Below, in pieces: positions 12,471 through 21,600 of a stretch of 52,321 bases of DNA. The first letter of the stretch is position 1, and the number at the start of each line of letters is the position of its first letter. The stretch comes from Oscillochloris sp. ZM17-4 (GTDB taxonomy: Bacteria; Chloroflexota; Chloroflexia; Chloroflexales; Chloroflexaceae), in assembly GCF_019599295.1 (NCBI RefSeq), contig NZ_JAIEWN010000001.1:365114-417434 (forward strand), given 5' to 3'. Below the pieces are notes generated by a model. It was not told the DNA's origin. It was given only the letters and a program-made list of their open reading frames with translations, and made no database searches. A program made the translations under genes and the position numbers.

Positions 12471-13973
12471 ATGTGGAAACAGTACTACCAGCCTGAGACC
12501 CTCGTCGCCGCCATAGCCCTGCTCGCCGCCCACCCCGGGGCCCGCGTCGTCGCCGGCGGCAGCGATGTCATGGTGGAGCTCAGCCGCGGCATCCGCCCCG
12601 CCGAGACGCTGGTCGATATCTCGCGGGTGGCCGGGCTGCGCTACGCCGAGGCCTGCGGCGACAGCCTGCACATCGGCGCCCTGGCCACCCACAACATGGT
12701 CATCTCCTCGAAGGCCTGCGTGGCCGGCGCCCTGCCGCTCGCCCAGGCCTGCGCCGAGATCGGCGCGCCGCAGATCCGCGCCCGCGCCACCGTCGCCGGC
12801 AACCTGCTCACCGCCTCGCCCGCCAACGACACGATCACCCCGCTGGTCGCCCTCGGCGCCGAGCTGTCGCTGGTCGGCCCCGACGGCGAGCGCAGCCTGC
12901 CCCTGGGCACCTTCCACCTGGGCGTCCGCCGCACCGCCCTGCGCCCCGGCGAGCTGCTGCGCGAGATCCGGCTGCCCGCCCTCGCCGGCCGCCGCCGCGG
13001 GATCTTCCTCAAGCTCGGCCTGCGCCGCGCCCAGGCGATCTCGGTGATCAATGTCGCCGTCGTGATCGAGCAGGCCGGCGACGCCCCCGACTCCCCGGTG
13101 CTCGCGGCCCGCGTCGCCCTCGGCTGCGTCTCCCCCACGATCATCCAGGCCCCGGCCGCCGAGGCCTTCCTCGTCGGCCGGGGCCTCGACGCCGCCACAT
13201 GCCTGGAGGCCGGCCGGCTCGCCTCCCACGCCGCCGCGCCGATCGACGACCTGCGCGGCACGGCGGCCTACCGCCGCCACGCCGTCGTCTCCATGGTCGC
13301 CGAGGCTCTGAAGCGCCTCGCAGCCGGCGAGGAGCGCCGGGGCTGGCCCGCCCGCCCCGTGCTGCTGGAGTCGCCTGATAGGGGACAGGGGACAGGGGAT
13401 AGGGGACAGGGGGACGAACCAGATCAGCCATTGCGCAATGTGCTGGCCACGGTTAACGGCGCGCCCGTCGCCCTCTCGCCCCAGAAGACCCTGCTCGACG
13501 CGCTGCGCGAGGACGCCGGCCTCACCGGAACCAAGGAGGGCTGCGCCGAGGGCGAGTGCGGCGCATGCACGGTCTGGCTCGACGGCCAGGCGGTGATGGC
13601 CTGCCTCGTGCCGGCCGCCCAGGCCCACGGCGCCAGCGTCACCACCATCGAGGGTCTCGCCGCCGCCCACGCCCAAAGCTCCGCCCCCCCACCCCCCAAC
13701 CCCCACCCCCCAACCCCCACCCCCCAACCCCCTGGCAACCTGCACCCGCTCCAGGCCGCCTTCATCGCCAGCGGGGCCGTCCAGTGCGGCTACTGCATCC
13801 CCGGCATGCTCATGGCCGGGGCCAAGCTGCTCGACGAGCAGGGCAGCCCCGACGTCCCCGCCATCCAGTCCGCCCTGAGCGGCAACATCTGCCGCTGCAC
13901 CGGCTACCGCAAGATCATCGCGGCGGTGCGCGCGGTCGCCGGGCAGCCTCAGGGAGAGGAGCCTCTCCCTTGA
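12471..13973 (+). CDS. Fused xanthine-dehydrogenase-type FAD and 2Fe-2S subunit
   Basis: The 500-residue protein joins two electron-transfer modules of molybdenum hydroxylases. Residues 1-285 are the FAD-binding medium subunit (VVAGGSDVMVE, then ATVAGNLLTASPANDT) with its C-terminal domain. Residues 321-490 are the small subunit with cysteines 358, 363, 366 and 378 for one 2Fe-2S cluster and 439, 442, 474 and 476 for the other. The FAD-then-FeS order is opposite to that of eukaryotic xanthine dehydrogenase. The linker at about 301-316 and an insert at about 405-421 are translated heptamer repeats (GGGGACA-type and CCCCCAA-type). The large molybdopterin subunit is not adjacent; a methyltransferase follows. 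The substrate is therefore inferred from the ureide neighbours. Confidence 0.88.
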   Translation: MWKQYYQPETLVAAIALLAAHPGARVVAGGSDVMVELSRGIRPAETLVDISRVAGLRYAEACGDSLHIGALATHNMVISSKACVAGALPLAQACAEIGAPQIRARATVAGNLLTASPANDTITPLVALGAELSLVGPDGERSLPLGTFHLGVRRTALRPGELLREIRLPALAGRRRGIFLKLGLRRAQAISVINVAVVIEQAGDAPDSPVLAARVALGCVSPTIIQAPAAEAFLVGRGLDAATCLEAGRLASHAAAPIDDLRGTAAYRRHAVVSMVAEALKRLAAGEERRGWPARPVLLESPDRGQGTGDRGQGDEPDQPLRNVLATVNGAPVALSPQKTLLDALREDAGLTGTKEGCAEGECGACTVWLDGQAVMACLVPAAQAHGASVTTIEGLAAAHAQSSAPPPPNPHPPTPTPQPPGNLHPLQAAFIASGAVQCGYCIPGMLMAGAKLLDEQGSPDVPAIQSALSGNICRCTGYRKIIAAVRAVAGQPQGEEPLP

Positions 13974-14818
13974 GCGCCCTCCCCCGGCGCGTCGTCGCCT
14001 TCTACCGCGAGACCGACTGGATGTTCCGCACGATCGAGCTCTGGCGGCGCTCGCCGGCCATGCACGCCGGGCTGTGGCCCCCCGGCACCCGCAGCCACCG
14101 CAGCGCCCTGGACACGATCAACCGCGAGCTGGCCGGGCGCGCGGGCGTGCTGCCGGGGGAGACGGTGCTCGACGCAGGGTGCGGCGCGGGCAGCAGCGTG
14201 CTCTGGCTCAGCGCCAGGATGGCCGTCACCGCGATCGGCATGACCATCGTGCCCGATCAGGCCCGCCGCGGCGCGGCGCTCGCCCGGCGCGGGGCCGCCC
14301 CCGGCCGGGCCGCCTTCCTCTGCGGCGACTACGCCCGCTCGCCGGTCGCCGACTCCTCCGTCGATGTCGTCTGGGCGCTGGAGAGCGTCTGCCACGCCCC
14401 CGATAAGCCGGCCATGCTCGCCGAGGCCCGCCGCGCCCTGCGCCCCGGCGGCCGCCTGGTCATCGCCGACCGCATGCGCCGCCGCCGCAATGAGACGCCG
14501 CCCGGCAACGCGCTGCTGCGCCGGTGGCTCGACGGCTGGGCGATGCCCGACCTCGCCACCCCCGAGGAGCTGGCCGCCGCCGCCGGGGCCGCCGGCTTCG
14601 CCGATGTGCATGTCGAGGATGTGACCGCGCTGGCCTGGCCGTCGCTGCGCTTCCTCGGGCTCTTCGCCGGGGCAAGCCTGCCCGCCGCGATCATCCTGCG
14701 CGCCCTCGGCATGCAGAGCGATGTGCAGCTCGCCGGGATCCGCGGCTGCGTCGACCAGTACCGCAGCCTGCGCCGCGGCCTCTGGGGCTACCACATCCTC
14801 ACCGCGCGGGTGGGGTAG
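13970..14818 (+). CDS. SAM-dependent methyltransferase
   Basis: A class I methyltransferase of 282 residues with motif I LDAGCGAGSS, an acidic loop after strand 4 (VVWALESVCHAPD) and LRPGGRLVIADRM, as in the UbiE/tocopherol/sterol methyltransferase group. The proposed TTG start overlaps the previous TGA (TTGA) and has GGAG 8-9 nt upstream; the ATG at 14021 is an alternative. The substrate cannot be predicted. The stop TAG lies in GTAGGGGCGCA. From 14819 to 15104 no gene is seen; a short CTCTGCG heptamer array lies at about 14971-14993. Confidence 0.82.
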   Translation: MSALPRRVVAFYRETDWMFRTIELWRRSPAMHAGLWPPGTRSHRSALDTINRELAGRAGVLPGETVLDAGCGAGSSVLWLSARMAVTAIGMTIVPDQARRGAALARRGAAPGRAAFLCGDYARSPVADSSVDVVWALESVCHAPDKPAMLAEARRALRPGGRLVIADRMRRRRNETPPGNALLRRWLDGWAMPDLATPEELAAAAGAAGFADVHVEDVTALAWPSLRFLGLFAGASLPAAIILRALGMQSDVQLAGIRGCVDQYRSLRRGLWGYHILTARVG

Positions 14819-14970
14819 GGGCGCATGGGCGCGTCGCCCCCCGGCCCCCCCGAATCTGAGGCGGCGGCGTGCGGACAGCTCGTTATGTGGGCCGCGTGCG
14901 GCGCGGGTGGAGCTGTACGCTAGCTATAGCGGCGGGCCGAACAGCTGAGCATTAATACGCCCAATCGTGT

Positions 14971-14993
14971 TCTGCGCTCTGCGCTCTGCGTCG
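14971..14993. repeat. Short CTCTGCG heptamer array
   Basis: About three copies of a 7-bp unit stand in the gap between the methyltransferase and the bilin-reductase-like fragment, matching the heptamer period of the other arrays in this window. Confidence 0.6.
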
Positions 14994-15104
14994 GAGGGGT
15001 TGCGCAATGATAAGGTGTTGCGCTATTGTTGTTGCCACCTCACGTATCTGGATTGCTTCTGGCCATGCCGATTACAGGTGGCTGGGTTGATGTGGGAGCT
15101 ATCG

Positions 15105-15470
15105 ATGACTCTAAGCACGGATCTCGTGGCCGTCACGCGCGCGGCGCTGGCCGCCGTCCCCGGTGTTCGCGAGCAGCGGGTGGCGGAGGAGTGGGCCGAG
15201 CGGCACGGCCAGGTCGGCGATGACCCGGCCGCCATTCGGAGCTGGGCCTGGACGACCCCGGAGCTCGCATGGCTGCGCCTGGTGCTGATCGATGGCGGCA
15301 GACGCACGCAGGTCGTCTCTATCCTGGGGGTCCCGCGCGCCGCGTTCGATCTGCCCTTGTTTGGCGCGGAATCGGATCGGTCGCAGGTCGGGCTGACTGG
15401 GTGCGCGCGCAGCGGCGCTGATCTGGCCCTGCGGCCTCACCCCGGCAGCCAGAGCAGGGGCGAGGCGTAG
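15105..15470 (+). pseudogene. 5' fragment resembling a ferredoxin-dependent bilin reductase
   Basis: From ATG 15105 (GGGAG at about 6 nt) the first ~95 residues resemble the N-terminal half of the PcyA/PebA/HY2 family: an AWTTPELAWLRLVLIDGG strand pair, then QVVSILGVP and the hallmark DLPLFGAE. Such enzymes reduce biliverdin using ferredoxin. After GAE at about 15375 similarity stops, and the last ~35 codons run antisense through the 3' end of the propeller gene. The full family is about 230-250 residues, so roughly half is missing. The assignment rests on one conserved block; an unrelated small protein cannot be excluded. Confidence 0.5.
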
Positions 15471-16510
15471 TCCACATCCTCGATCAGCCGCTCCTGGGGC
15501 GTGCCGTCTGCGGCCCATGCCCAGACCTCGCCGGCACCCTCGGCCTGGTAGCGCAGATCCTGCTGCGGGTCGTCGCGGCTCCAGCCGGCGGGCAGGGCCA
15601 GGGCCAGCTGCGCGCCGTCGGGCGACCAGGCCGCCGCCGTGACGCGCGGCGCCTGCCAGGCCAGCTGGCCCGCCGTCGGCACCTCGCCGCTGGGTAGGAA
15701 CATGCTGCCCGCTACGCCGAGGCGCACGACGGTGATCCGCCAGACCTCGTAGCCGCTGCCGCCGCGGGCGTCGCTGAAGTTATGCTCCAGGGTGGACGCC
15801 ATCTGGCCGCCGGGGCCGAACTGCGGCGGGAGCATCCAGCCGGCCCCGCTGGTCATGGCCTGCCCATCGCCCCTGAACGCCGCGCCGATCTCGGTGATGT
15901 TGATATCGACCAGCGACTGGTAGCCGAGGAAGCGCTGGTAGGCGACCTGCGCGCCGTCGGGCGACCATGCCGGCGCGTAGACGAGGTGGCCCTGGCCAGA
16001 GCCCTGGCCATCCGCCGTGGCGAAGTCCCAGCCATTCTGGCCCTGGCGGTTGATCAGGCGCACGGCGTTCCCCTCACCGAGGAAGCCCAGCCCCGGGGGC
16101 TGGCGGAGCGGGGGCGAGGCAAAGGCGATCCGCTTGCTGTCGGGGCCGAAGGACGGGTCGCAGCCGGGGGCCAGGGCGCGCTCCTCTAGATCGTCCAGCG
16201 CGATAGCGCGCACCTCGGATGCGGCGCACCAGCGGCTCCAGCCGGCCCAGTCGAGCGTGGGCGGGTCATCGGTCGCCGCCGAGCTGTAGGCCAGGGCCGA
16301 GCCGTCAGCGGCCCAGCTCAGGCCCTCCTCGGCGCGATCATTGCTGGTGATCTGTCGGAGCTCCGCGCCGTCGCGCTGGACGAGCCAGATCTCGCCGGAG
16401 CGCCCGGCGCCGCGCAGCATCGCCAGAAGCCGCCCGTCAGGGGTGGCGGCGAAGGCGCGCACGCCCTGGGAGACCACGCGCTCGGCGCGGCTGCGCACGC
16501 CATAGGCCAT
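15437..16510 (-). pseudogene. TolB/PD40-like beta-propeller protein lacking its N-terminus
   Basis: The frame contains repeated propeller blades (AWSPDGAQVAY, AWSPDGAQLALAL, GPDSKRIAFASP) typical of TolB-like or PD40 proteins, and ends normally with LLWLPG. The ATG at 16510 is not a natural start: the open frame continues upstream to about 16595 through a Thr/Ala/Pro-rich stretch and EQEILFLRRGDL, as expected for the linker of a secreted lipoprotein whose signal peptide is gone. At about 16590 the sequence switches to bchM on the other strand. Probably an exported protein of unknown function, 5' truncated. Confidence 0.65.
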
Positions 16511-16589
16511 CAGGTCGCCCCGGCGCAGGAACAGGATCTCCTGCTCGCCGGCGGGCGCCGTGGTGGATGTCGGCGCTGCGGTGGATGTT

Positions 16590-16976
16590 AACGCCGAGGC
16601 GGCGGGCCTCGCGGCGAAGGTGTCATGTCGCGCCGCCGACCTTGAGGAGATTACGGGCAGCTACGACCTCGTGAGCTGCTTCGATGTCCTCATCCACTAC
16701 CCCGCCGACCTGTTCCCTGGGATGCTCGCTCATCTTGCCAGCCTCTGTCGGGGGACGCTGCTGTTCACCTATGCCCCCTACAGCCCGCTCCTCGCGGCCA
16801 TGCACCGCGTCGGCGGCTACTTCCCCCACAGCCAGCGCCGCACCGATATCCAGATGATCCGCGATACGGTTGTGCGCCAGGCTCTCGCCGACTCTGGCAT
16901 GCGCCTGCGGCGCTCCGCGCGCGTTGGCAAGGGCTTCTACCACGTGATGCTGGTGGAGGCGAGTCGGCACGAATGA
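16590..16976 (+). pseudogene. bchM: 3' half of Mg-protoporphyrin IX O-methyltransferase
   Basis: BchM methylates the ring-C propionate of Mg-protoporphyrin IX before ring closure by AcsF. Only about 130 C-terminal residues are present: SYDLVSCFDVLIHYP, LLFTYAPYSPLLAAMHRVGG, FPHSQRRTDIQMIR and GFYHVMLVEA are all characteristic of BchM. The N-terminal ~95 residues, including the SAM-binding glycine motif, are absent. Upstream of about 16590 the DNA belongs to the oppositely oriented propeller gene. Its position just before acsF and bchH fits its role. As sequenced it cannot be functional. Confidence 0.85.
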
Positions 16977-17083
16977 ATGCAGGATTCTTCATGCTGAATA
17001 GCCGATGTGCGAGGCAATTCGACATTTAGCTTTATCTCGGTAGTTCATACTCAGTACTACGGTTCACGAGGAATGGAGGCGGT

Positions 17084-17419
17084 ATGAAGAAGTTGTCTGC
17101 CCTGGCGCTCACGGCAGCGACTGGGGTTGCGCTCTGGCAGTGGTTTGAGCGCGAGACACTCCGTGAGGGTGAGGCGACGGTGTACCTGCAAAGTGAGCAC
17201 GAGCACTTTCACCTGCACGTCGATCTGCCGCCGGGGATGGAGATCCAGCCCGGCGATACGCTGGAGATCGTCGATATGCCTAAGGTGCCGAGCGGGCAGA
17301 CCCAGGGCGAGATGAGCTACCGCAGCCCAGTGAAGCTGTTTAAGGCGAGCTGGCTGCGCCGCACCCTGATCAAGCGCAGCAGCCTGGTGGAAGTGAACGA
17401 GCTGGTGGAACACCCGTAA
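17084..17419 (+). CDS. Small membrane-anchored protein upstream of acsF, unknown function
   Basis: I do not recognise this 111-residue protein. It begins MKKLSALALTAATGVALWQW, a short hydrophobic N-terminal segment that may be an anchor or a cleavable signal. A hydrophilic part rich in His and Glu follows (SEHEHFHLHVDLPP), which could bind metal, and then a basic C-terminus. GGAGGCGGT precedes the ATG. It lies between the bchM remnant and acsF in the same direction, separated from acsF only by a heptamer array, so co-transcription with acsF is likely. Confidence 0.7.
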   Translation: MKKLSALALTAATGVALWQWFERETLREGEATVYLQSEHEHFHLHVDLPPGMEIQPGDTLEIVDMPKVPSGQTQGEMSYRSPVKLFKASWLRRTLIKRSSLVEVNELVEHP

Positions 17420-17421
17420 AT

Positions 17422-17477
17422 AATGTTGAATGTTGAATGTTGAATGTCTGGCATTCAACATTCAACATTCGACATTA
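17422..17477. repeat. TTGAATG heptamer inverted array before acsF
   Basis: TTGAATG units are followed by CATTCAA units around a short centre, giving a long potential hairpin directly upstream of the acsF ribosome binding site. It is nearly the same as the array at 12391-12466. Confidence 0.9.
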
Positions 17478-17494
17478 CCTCTGAAGGAGGCTCT

Positions 17495-18601
17495 ATGGAA
17501 GCGATGCCCGATCTGAGTGTGACGACCCGCCACGCCCTCCAGGAGGCGGTGCTGACCCCGCGCTTCTACACGACGGACTTTAAGGCGATCGACGCGCTCG
17601 ATATCGACAAGAATGGCCTGCGCGATGAGTTCGAGTGGATCAAGGACGAGTTTGCCCACGACTATAACAAGGGCCACTTTAAGCGGAATGAGGAGTTTCT
17701 CGCCGGCTTCGACGATATGCCGGTGCGACAGCTGTTCATCGAGTTCCTTGAGCGCTCGTGTACGGCCGAGTTTAGCGGCTGCGTCCTCTATGCCGAGATG
17801 GTCAAGCACCTCAAAGATCCGACCATGCGGCAGATCTTCCAGCTGATGAGCCGCGATGAGGGCCGCCACGCCGGCTTCATCAACCGCACGATGGCCGACC
17901 TGAATGTGGCCCTCGACCTGAGCGTGCTCCAGAAGCGCAAGAAGTACACCTTCTTCCAGCCGAAATTTATCTTCTACACCGTCTACCTCTCTGAGAAAAT
18001 CGGCTACTCGCGCTATATCAATATCTACCGCCACCTGGAGAAGAGCCCGGATCATATCATTCACCCGATCTTCAAGTGGTTCGAGGAGTGGTGCAACGAC
18101 GAGTACCGCCACGGCGAGTTCTTCTCGATGCTGATGCGCTCGCAGCCCGATCTGCTGAATAAGCCCAGCAACCGGCGCTGGATCCGCTTCTTCCTCCTGG
18201 CTGTCTATGTGACGATGTATATCAACGACGCCCGCCGTGAGAGCTTCTACAAGGCCCTCGGCCTTGACTGGCGCGCCTACGACCAGGATGTCATCCGGCT
18301 CTGCAACCAGATCTCCACCCAGGTCTACCCGGTGACGCTGCCCGTGGAGGACCCGCGCTTCTTCCAGCATATGGACGCGATCATCGCCTACGACCGCCAG
18401 GCGGAGGCGCTCGCCACCCGCAACGACCCGGTGGCTCAGGCCCAGAAGGCCCGCCTGCGCGCCGCGATCGGCATGCGCATGTTCACGCTCTTCCGGATGG
18501 AGCCCCAGATCACCACTTCGCAGAATAAGTGGAAGGGTCTCCAGGGCTTCCCGAACTACCCCGGCCCGGATCGCCCGCTCCGCGTCGCCGCCGCCGATTG
18601 A
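17495..18601 (+). CDS. acsF: Oxygen-dependent Mg-protoporphyrin IX monomethyl ester cyclase
   Basis: AcsF is the diiron, O2-dependent enzyme that forms ring E of (bacterio)chlorophyll, converting Mg-protoporphyrin IX monomethyl ester to divinyl protochlorophyllide. The 368-residue protein is of family length. Iron-ligand motifs are visible: E92 in the AEFSG segment, DEGRH at 121-125 and DEYRHGEFF at about 205-215. The ATG at 17495 has GAAGGAGG at 6 nt; in-frame codons upstream lie in the repeat array. It is followed by bchH. Together with hemF it indicates pigment synthesis under at least some oxygen. Confidence 0.96.
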   Translation: MEAMPDLSVTTRHALQEAVLTPRFYTTDFKAIDALDIDKNGLRDEFEWIKDEFAHDYNKGHFKRNEEFLAGFDDMPVRQLFIEFLERSCTAEFSGCVLYAEMVKHLKDPTMRQIFQLMSRDEGRHAGFINRTMADLNVALDLSVLQKRKKYTFFQPKFIFYTVYLSEKIGYSRYINIYRHLEKSPDHIIHPIFKWFEEWCNDEYRHGEFFSMLMRSQPDLLNKPSNRRWIRFFLLAVYVTMYINDARRESFYKALGLDWRAYDQDVIRLCNQISTQVYPVTLPVEDPRFFQHMDAIIAYDRQAEALATRNDPVAQAQKARLRAAIGMRMFTLFRMEPQITTSQNKWKGLQGFPNYPGPDRPLRVAAAD

Positions 18602-18608
18602 TGAGGTT

Positions 18609-18655
18609 GTAAGGCCGGAGCGTTCGCCACAGAACTGCGAACACTTCGGTCTTAC
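18609..18655. repeat. Imperfect palindrome between acsF and bchH
   Basis: GTAAGGCCGGAGCGTTCGC and GCGAACACTTCGGTCTTAC form an imperfect stem. The ends are diverged from the GTAGGGCCGAAGCA family seen at 1550, 30791 and 48375. Confidence 0.7.
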
Positions 18656-18677
18656 ATACTTCAACCATTTACATATC

Positions 18678-21600
18678 ATGCGCTTTGTTTTCCTTACCAT
18701 AGACGGGAATCACGCCGCCGCCCTCCGGCTGGCCGCCGACCGGGTGCGCCGCGAGCACGGGCTGGCACTCACGGTAGCGTTTCACGATGCGTCCTCGTTG
18801 CGCGATGCGGCGGGCTGGCGTCGCCTTGAGAGCGACCTGTCCGGGGCCGCGTTTGTGTTCGGCGCCCGTCTCTTCGGTGAGGAGTATGTGCGCCCCCTAG
18901 AGAAGCTGCTGCATGACGCGCCCTGCCCGGTGCTGGTGATCACCTCGAACCCGGCCCTGATCCGCTGCACGCGGATCGGCAAGTTCGATATGCGCACCCG
19001 CGATGAGGACGAGAAGCCGGGGATCATCCAGCAGTGGATCAAGAAGCTGCGCCCCCAGGGCGGCGCCGGCGAGGCCCGCCGCCAGCTCGCGGTGCTGCGC
19101 AACCTCAGCAAGGTGCTCAAGCTCATCCCCGGCAAGGCCCGCGATATCTACGCCTTCGCCGCCGCCCACCAGTACTGGCTCAACCCCTCCCCCGAGAACC
19201 TCTACCGCATGCTCTGTATGCTGGCCGACTCCTATGTGCCCGGCGTCCACGGCAAGCTGCCCCAGGCCGACCCGCTGAGCTACCCCGAGACAGCGATCTT
19301 CCACCCCGACGCGCCCGCGCCCTTCGAGCGCCTGGCTGACTATGAGAAGTGGCTGCGGGGGCGGAAGCAGGGCGGTAAGAACGGAACCGTCGGCGTGCTG
19401 GCCCTGCGCGGGGTGGTGCTGAGCGGGAACACGGCCCACCTGAAGGCGCTGACCTCGGCCCTGGAGTCCCGTGGCCTGACGGTGCGCATGGCCTACGCAT
19501 CGGGCCTCGACCAGCGCCCGGCGGTGGAGCAGTTCTTTGTCGGCGATAAGAAGACCGCCCCGGTCGACCTGCTGCTCAACGCCTCGGGCTTCGCCCTGGT
19601 GGGCGGGCCGGCCGAGAGCCGCCCGGTCGAGGCGCGGGCGACTCTTCAGTCGCTCGATGTGGGCTACTTCGGCCTGGTGCCGCTGGCCTTCCAGCGCATT
19701 GAGGACTGGCGCGCCGACTCGACCGGCCTGGCCCCGGTGCAGGCAGCGCTGAGCGTGGCCGTGCCTGAGCTTGAGGGCGCCGCCGAGCCCCTGGTCTTCT
19801 GCGGGCCGAGCGCGGCCGGCGACGGCATGGCCCCCCTCGCCGCCGAGATCGCCCAGGTCGCCGACCGGGCCGCCCGCCGGGTGGCCCTGCGCCACCGGCC
19901 CAACGCCGAGAAGAAGCTGGCCCTGGTGATCTTCAACTACCCGCCGAACCTGGGGAATGTGGGCACCGCCGCCTACCTGGATGTCTTCCAGAGCCTCTAC
20001 GGGCTGCTGGGCGCCCTGCGCGACGATGGCTACACGGTTGATATGCCGGCCAGCGCCGATGACCTGCGGCGGATGGTGGTCGAGGGCAACGCCCTGGCTA
20101 ATGGCACCGACGCCAGCGTGGCCGCCCGCCTGCCGGTGGCCGACTATCGCCGGCTCTTCCCGGCCCAGGCTGAGATCGAGCCCTTCTGGGGCCGCGCCCC
20201 CGGTGAGCTGCTCAACGACGGCAAGAACTTCCTGATCATGGGCGTGCAGCTGGGCAACGTGCTCGTCGGCGTGCAGCCCTCCTTCGGCTATGAGCGCGAC
20301 CCGATGCGCCTGCTGATGGCCAAGGACGCCGCGCCGAACCACGCCTTCGCCGCCTTCTACACCTGGCTGCGCTATGTGTACAAGGCCGACGCGGTGGTCC
20401 ACTTCGGCACCCACGGCGCGCTGGAGTTTATGCCCGGCAAGCAGGCCGGTATGAGCGCGGACTGCTGGCCCGCCCGCCTGATCGGCGAGCTGCCGAACTT
20501 CTACTACTATAGCGTCAACAACCCCAGCGAGGCGGCCATCGCCAAGCGCCGCGGCATGGCCACCCTGGTGAGCTACCTGGTGCCGCCGCTCCAGCAGGCC
20601 GGCCTCTACAAGGGCCTGCGCGCGCTCAAGGACACCCTCGACCGCTACCGCGCCGCGCCGAACGTCGAGCTGCTTGAGGATGTCCGGACGCAGGCTGAGA
20701 AGCTGGGCATTGTGCCTGAGGTGCAGGTCGATACCTCTGAGGCCTATGTGGGCGCGGTCGGCCACGAGCTGCTCAAGATTGAGGAGCGCATGATCCCGGC
20801 CGGCCTGCACGTGCTGGGCAAGTCGCCCGCGCCCGTCGAGCTGGTGGATTTCCTGGCCCTGACGGCGAGCTTCCGGCCCGCGGGCAAGCGCAGCCCCGCC
20901 CCCTTCCCGGCGATCATCGCCGCCAGCCTGGGCTACGACTATGTGTCCCTGCGCGAGCGGCTCTCCAGCGACACCACGGCCCAGGAGCAGTGGCGTCAGG
21001 TTGAGGCGATCGGCAAGGAGGCGATTCGCAGGTTTGTGGCCGGGTCGCCTGTGGGGGCGCAGCGCGCTGCCTCACCACGGACGCAGCACGCTGCGTCCCA
21101 ACAGGCCGACGCCTATCTGCACGAGTCAGCCCACATCCGCCCCGGCTCGCTCGATGAGATGTGGGCCTTCCTGGGCGACCTGCTGGCGAAGCTGCAGTCC
21201 CCCCAGGAGGTGCAGGGCCTGCTCCACGGCCTGCGCGGCGGCTTCATCGCGCCCTCGCCGAGCAATGATGTGGTGCGCGACCCGGCCGTCCTGCCCACCG
21301 GCCGCAATGTCTATAGCCTTGACCCCTACCGGGTGCCCTCGTCGGCGGCGATGGAGCGCGGCGGGCGCCTGGTGAACGAGCTGCTGGCCCGCCTGGAGGC
21401 CGAGCAGGGCGCGCTGCCGCAGACGGTGGCGGTGGTGCTCTGGGGCAGCGATAACCTGAAGTCGGAGTGTGAGGGCGTCGCCCAGGTGCTCGCCATGCTC
21501 GGCGCGCGGCCGCTGGTCGATGAGCTGGGCAGCGTGAGCGATGTGGAGCTCATCCCGCTGGAGGAGCTCGGCCGCCCGCGCGTCGATGCGGTGGTGACGG

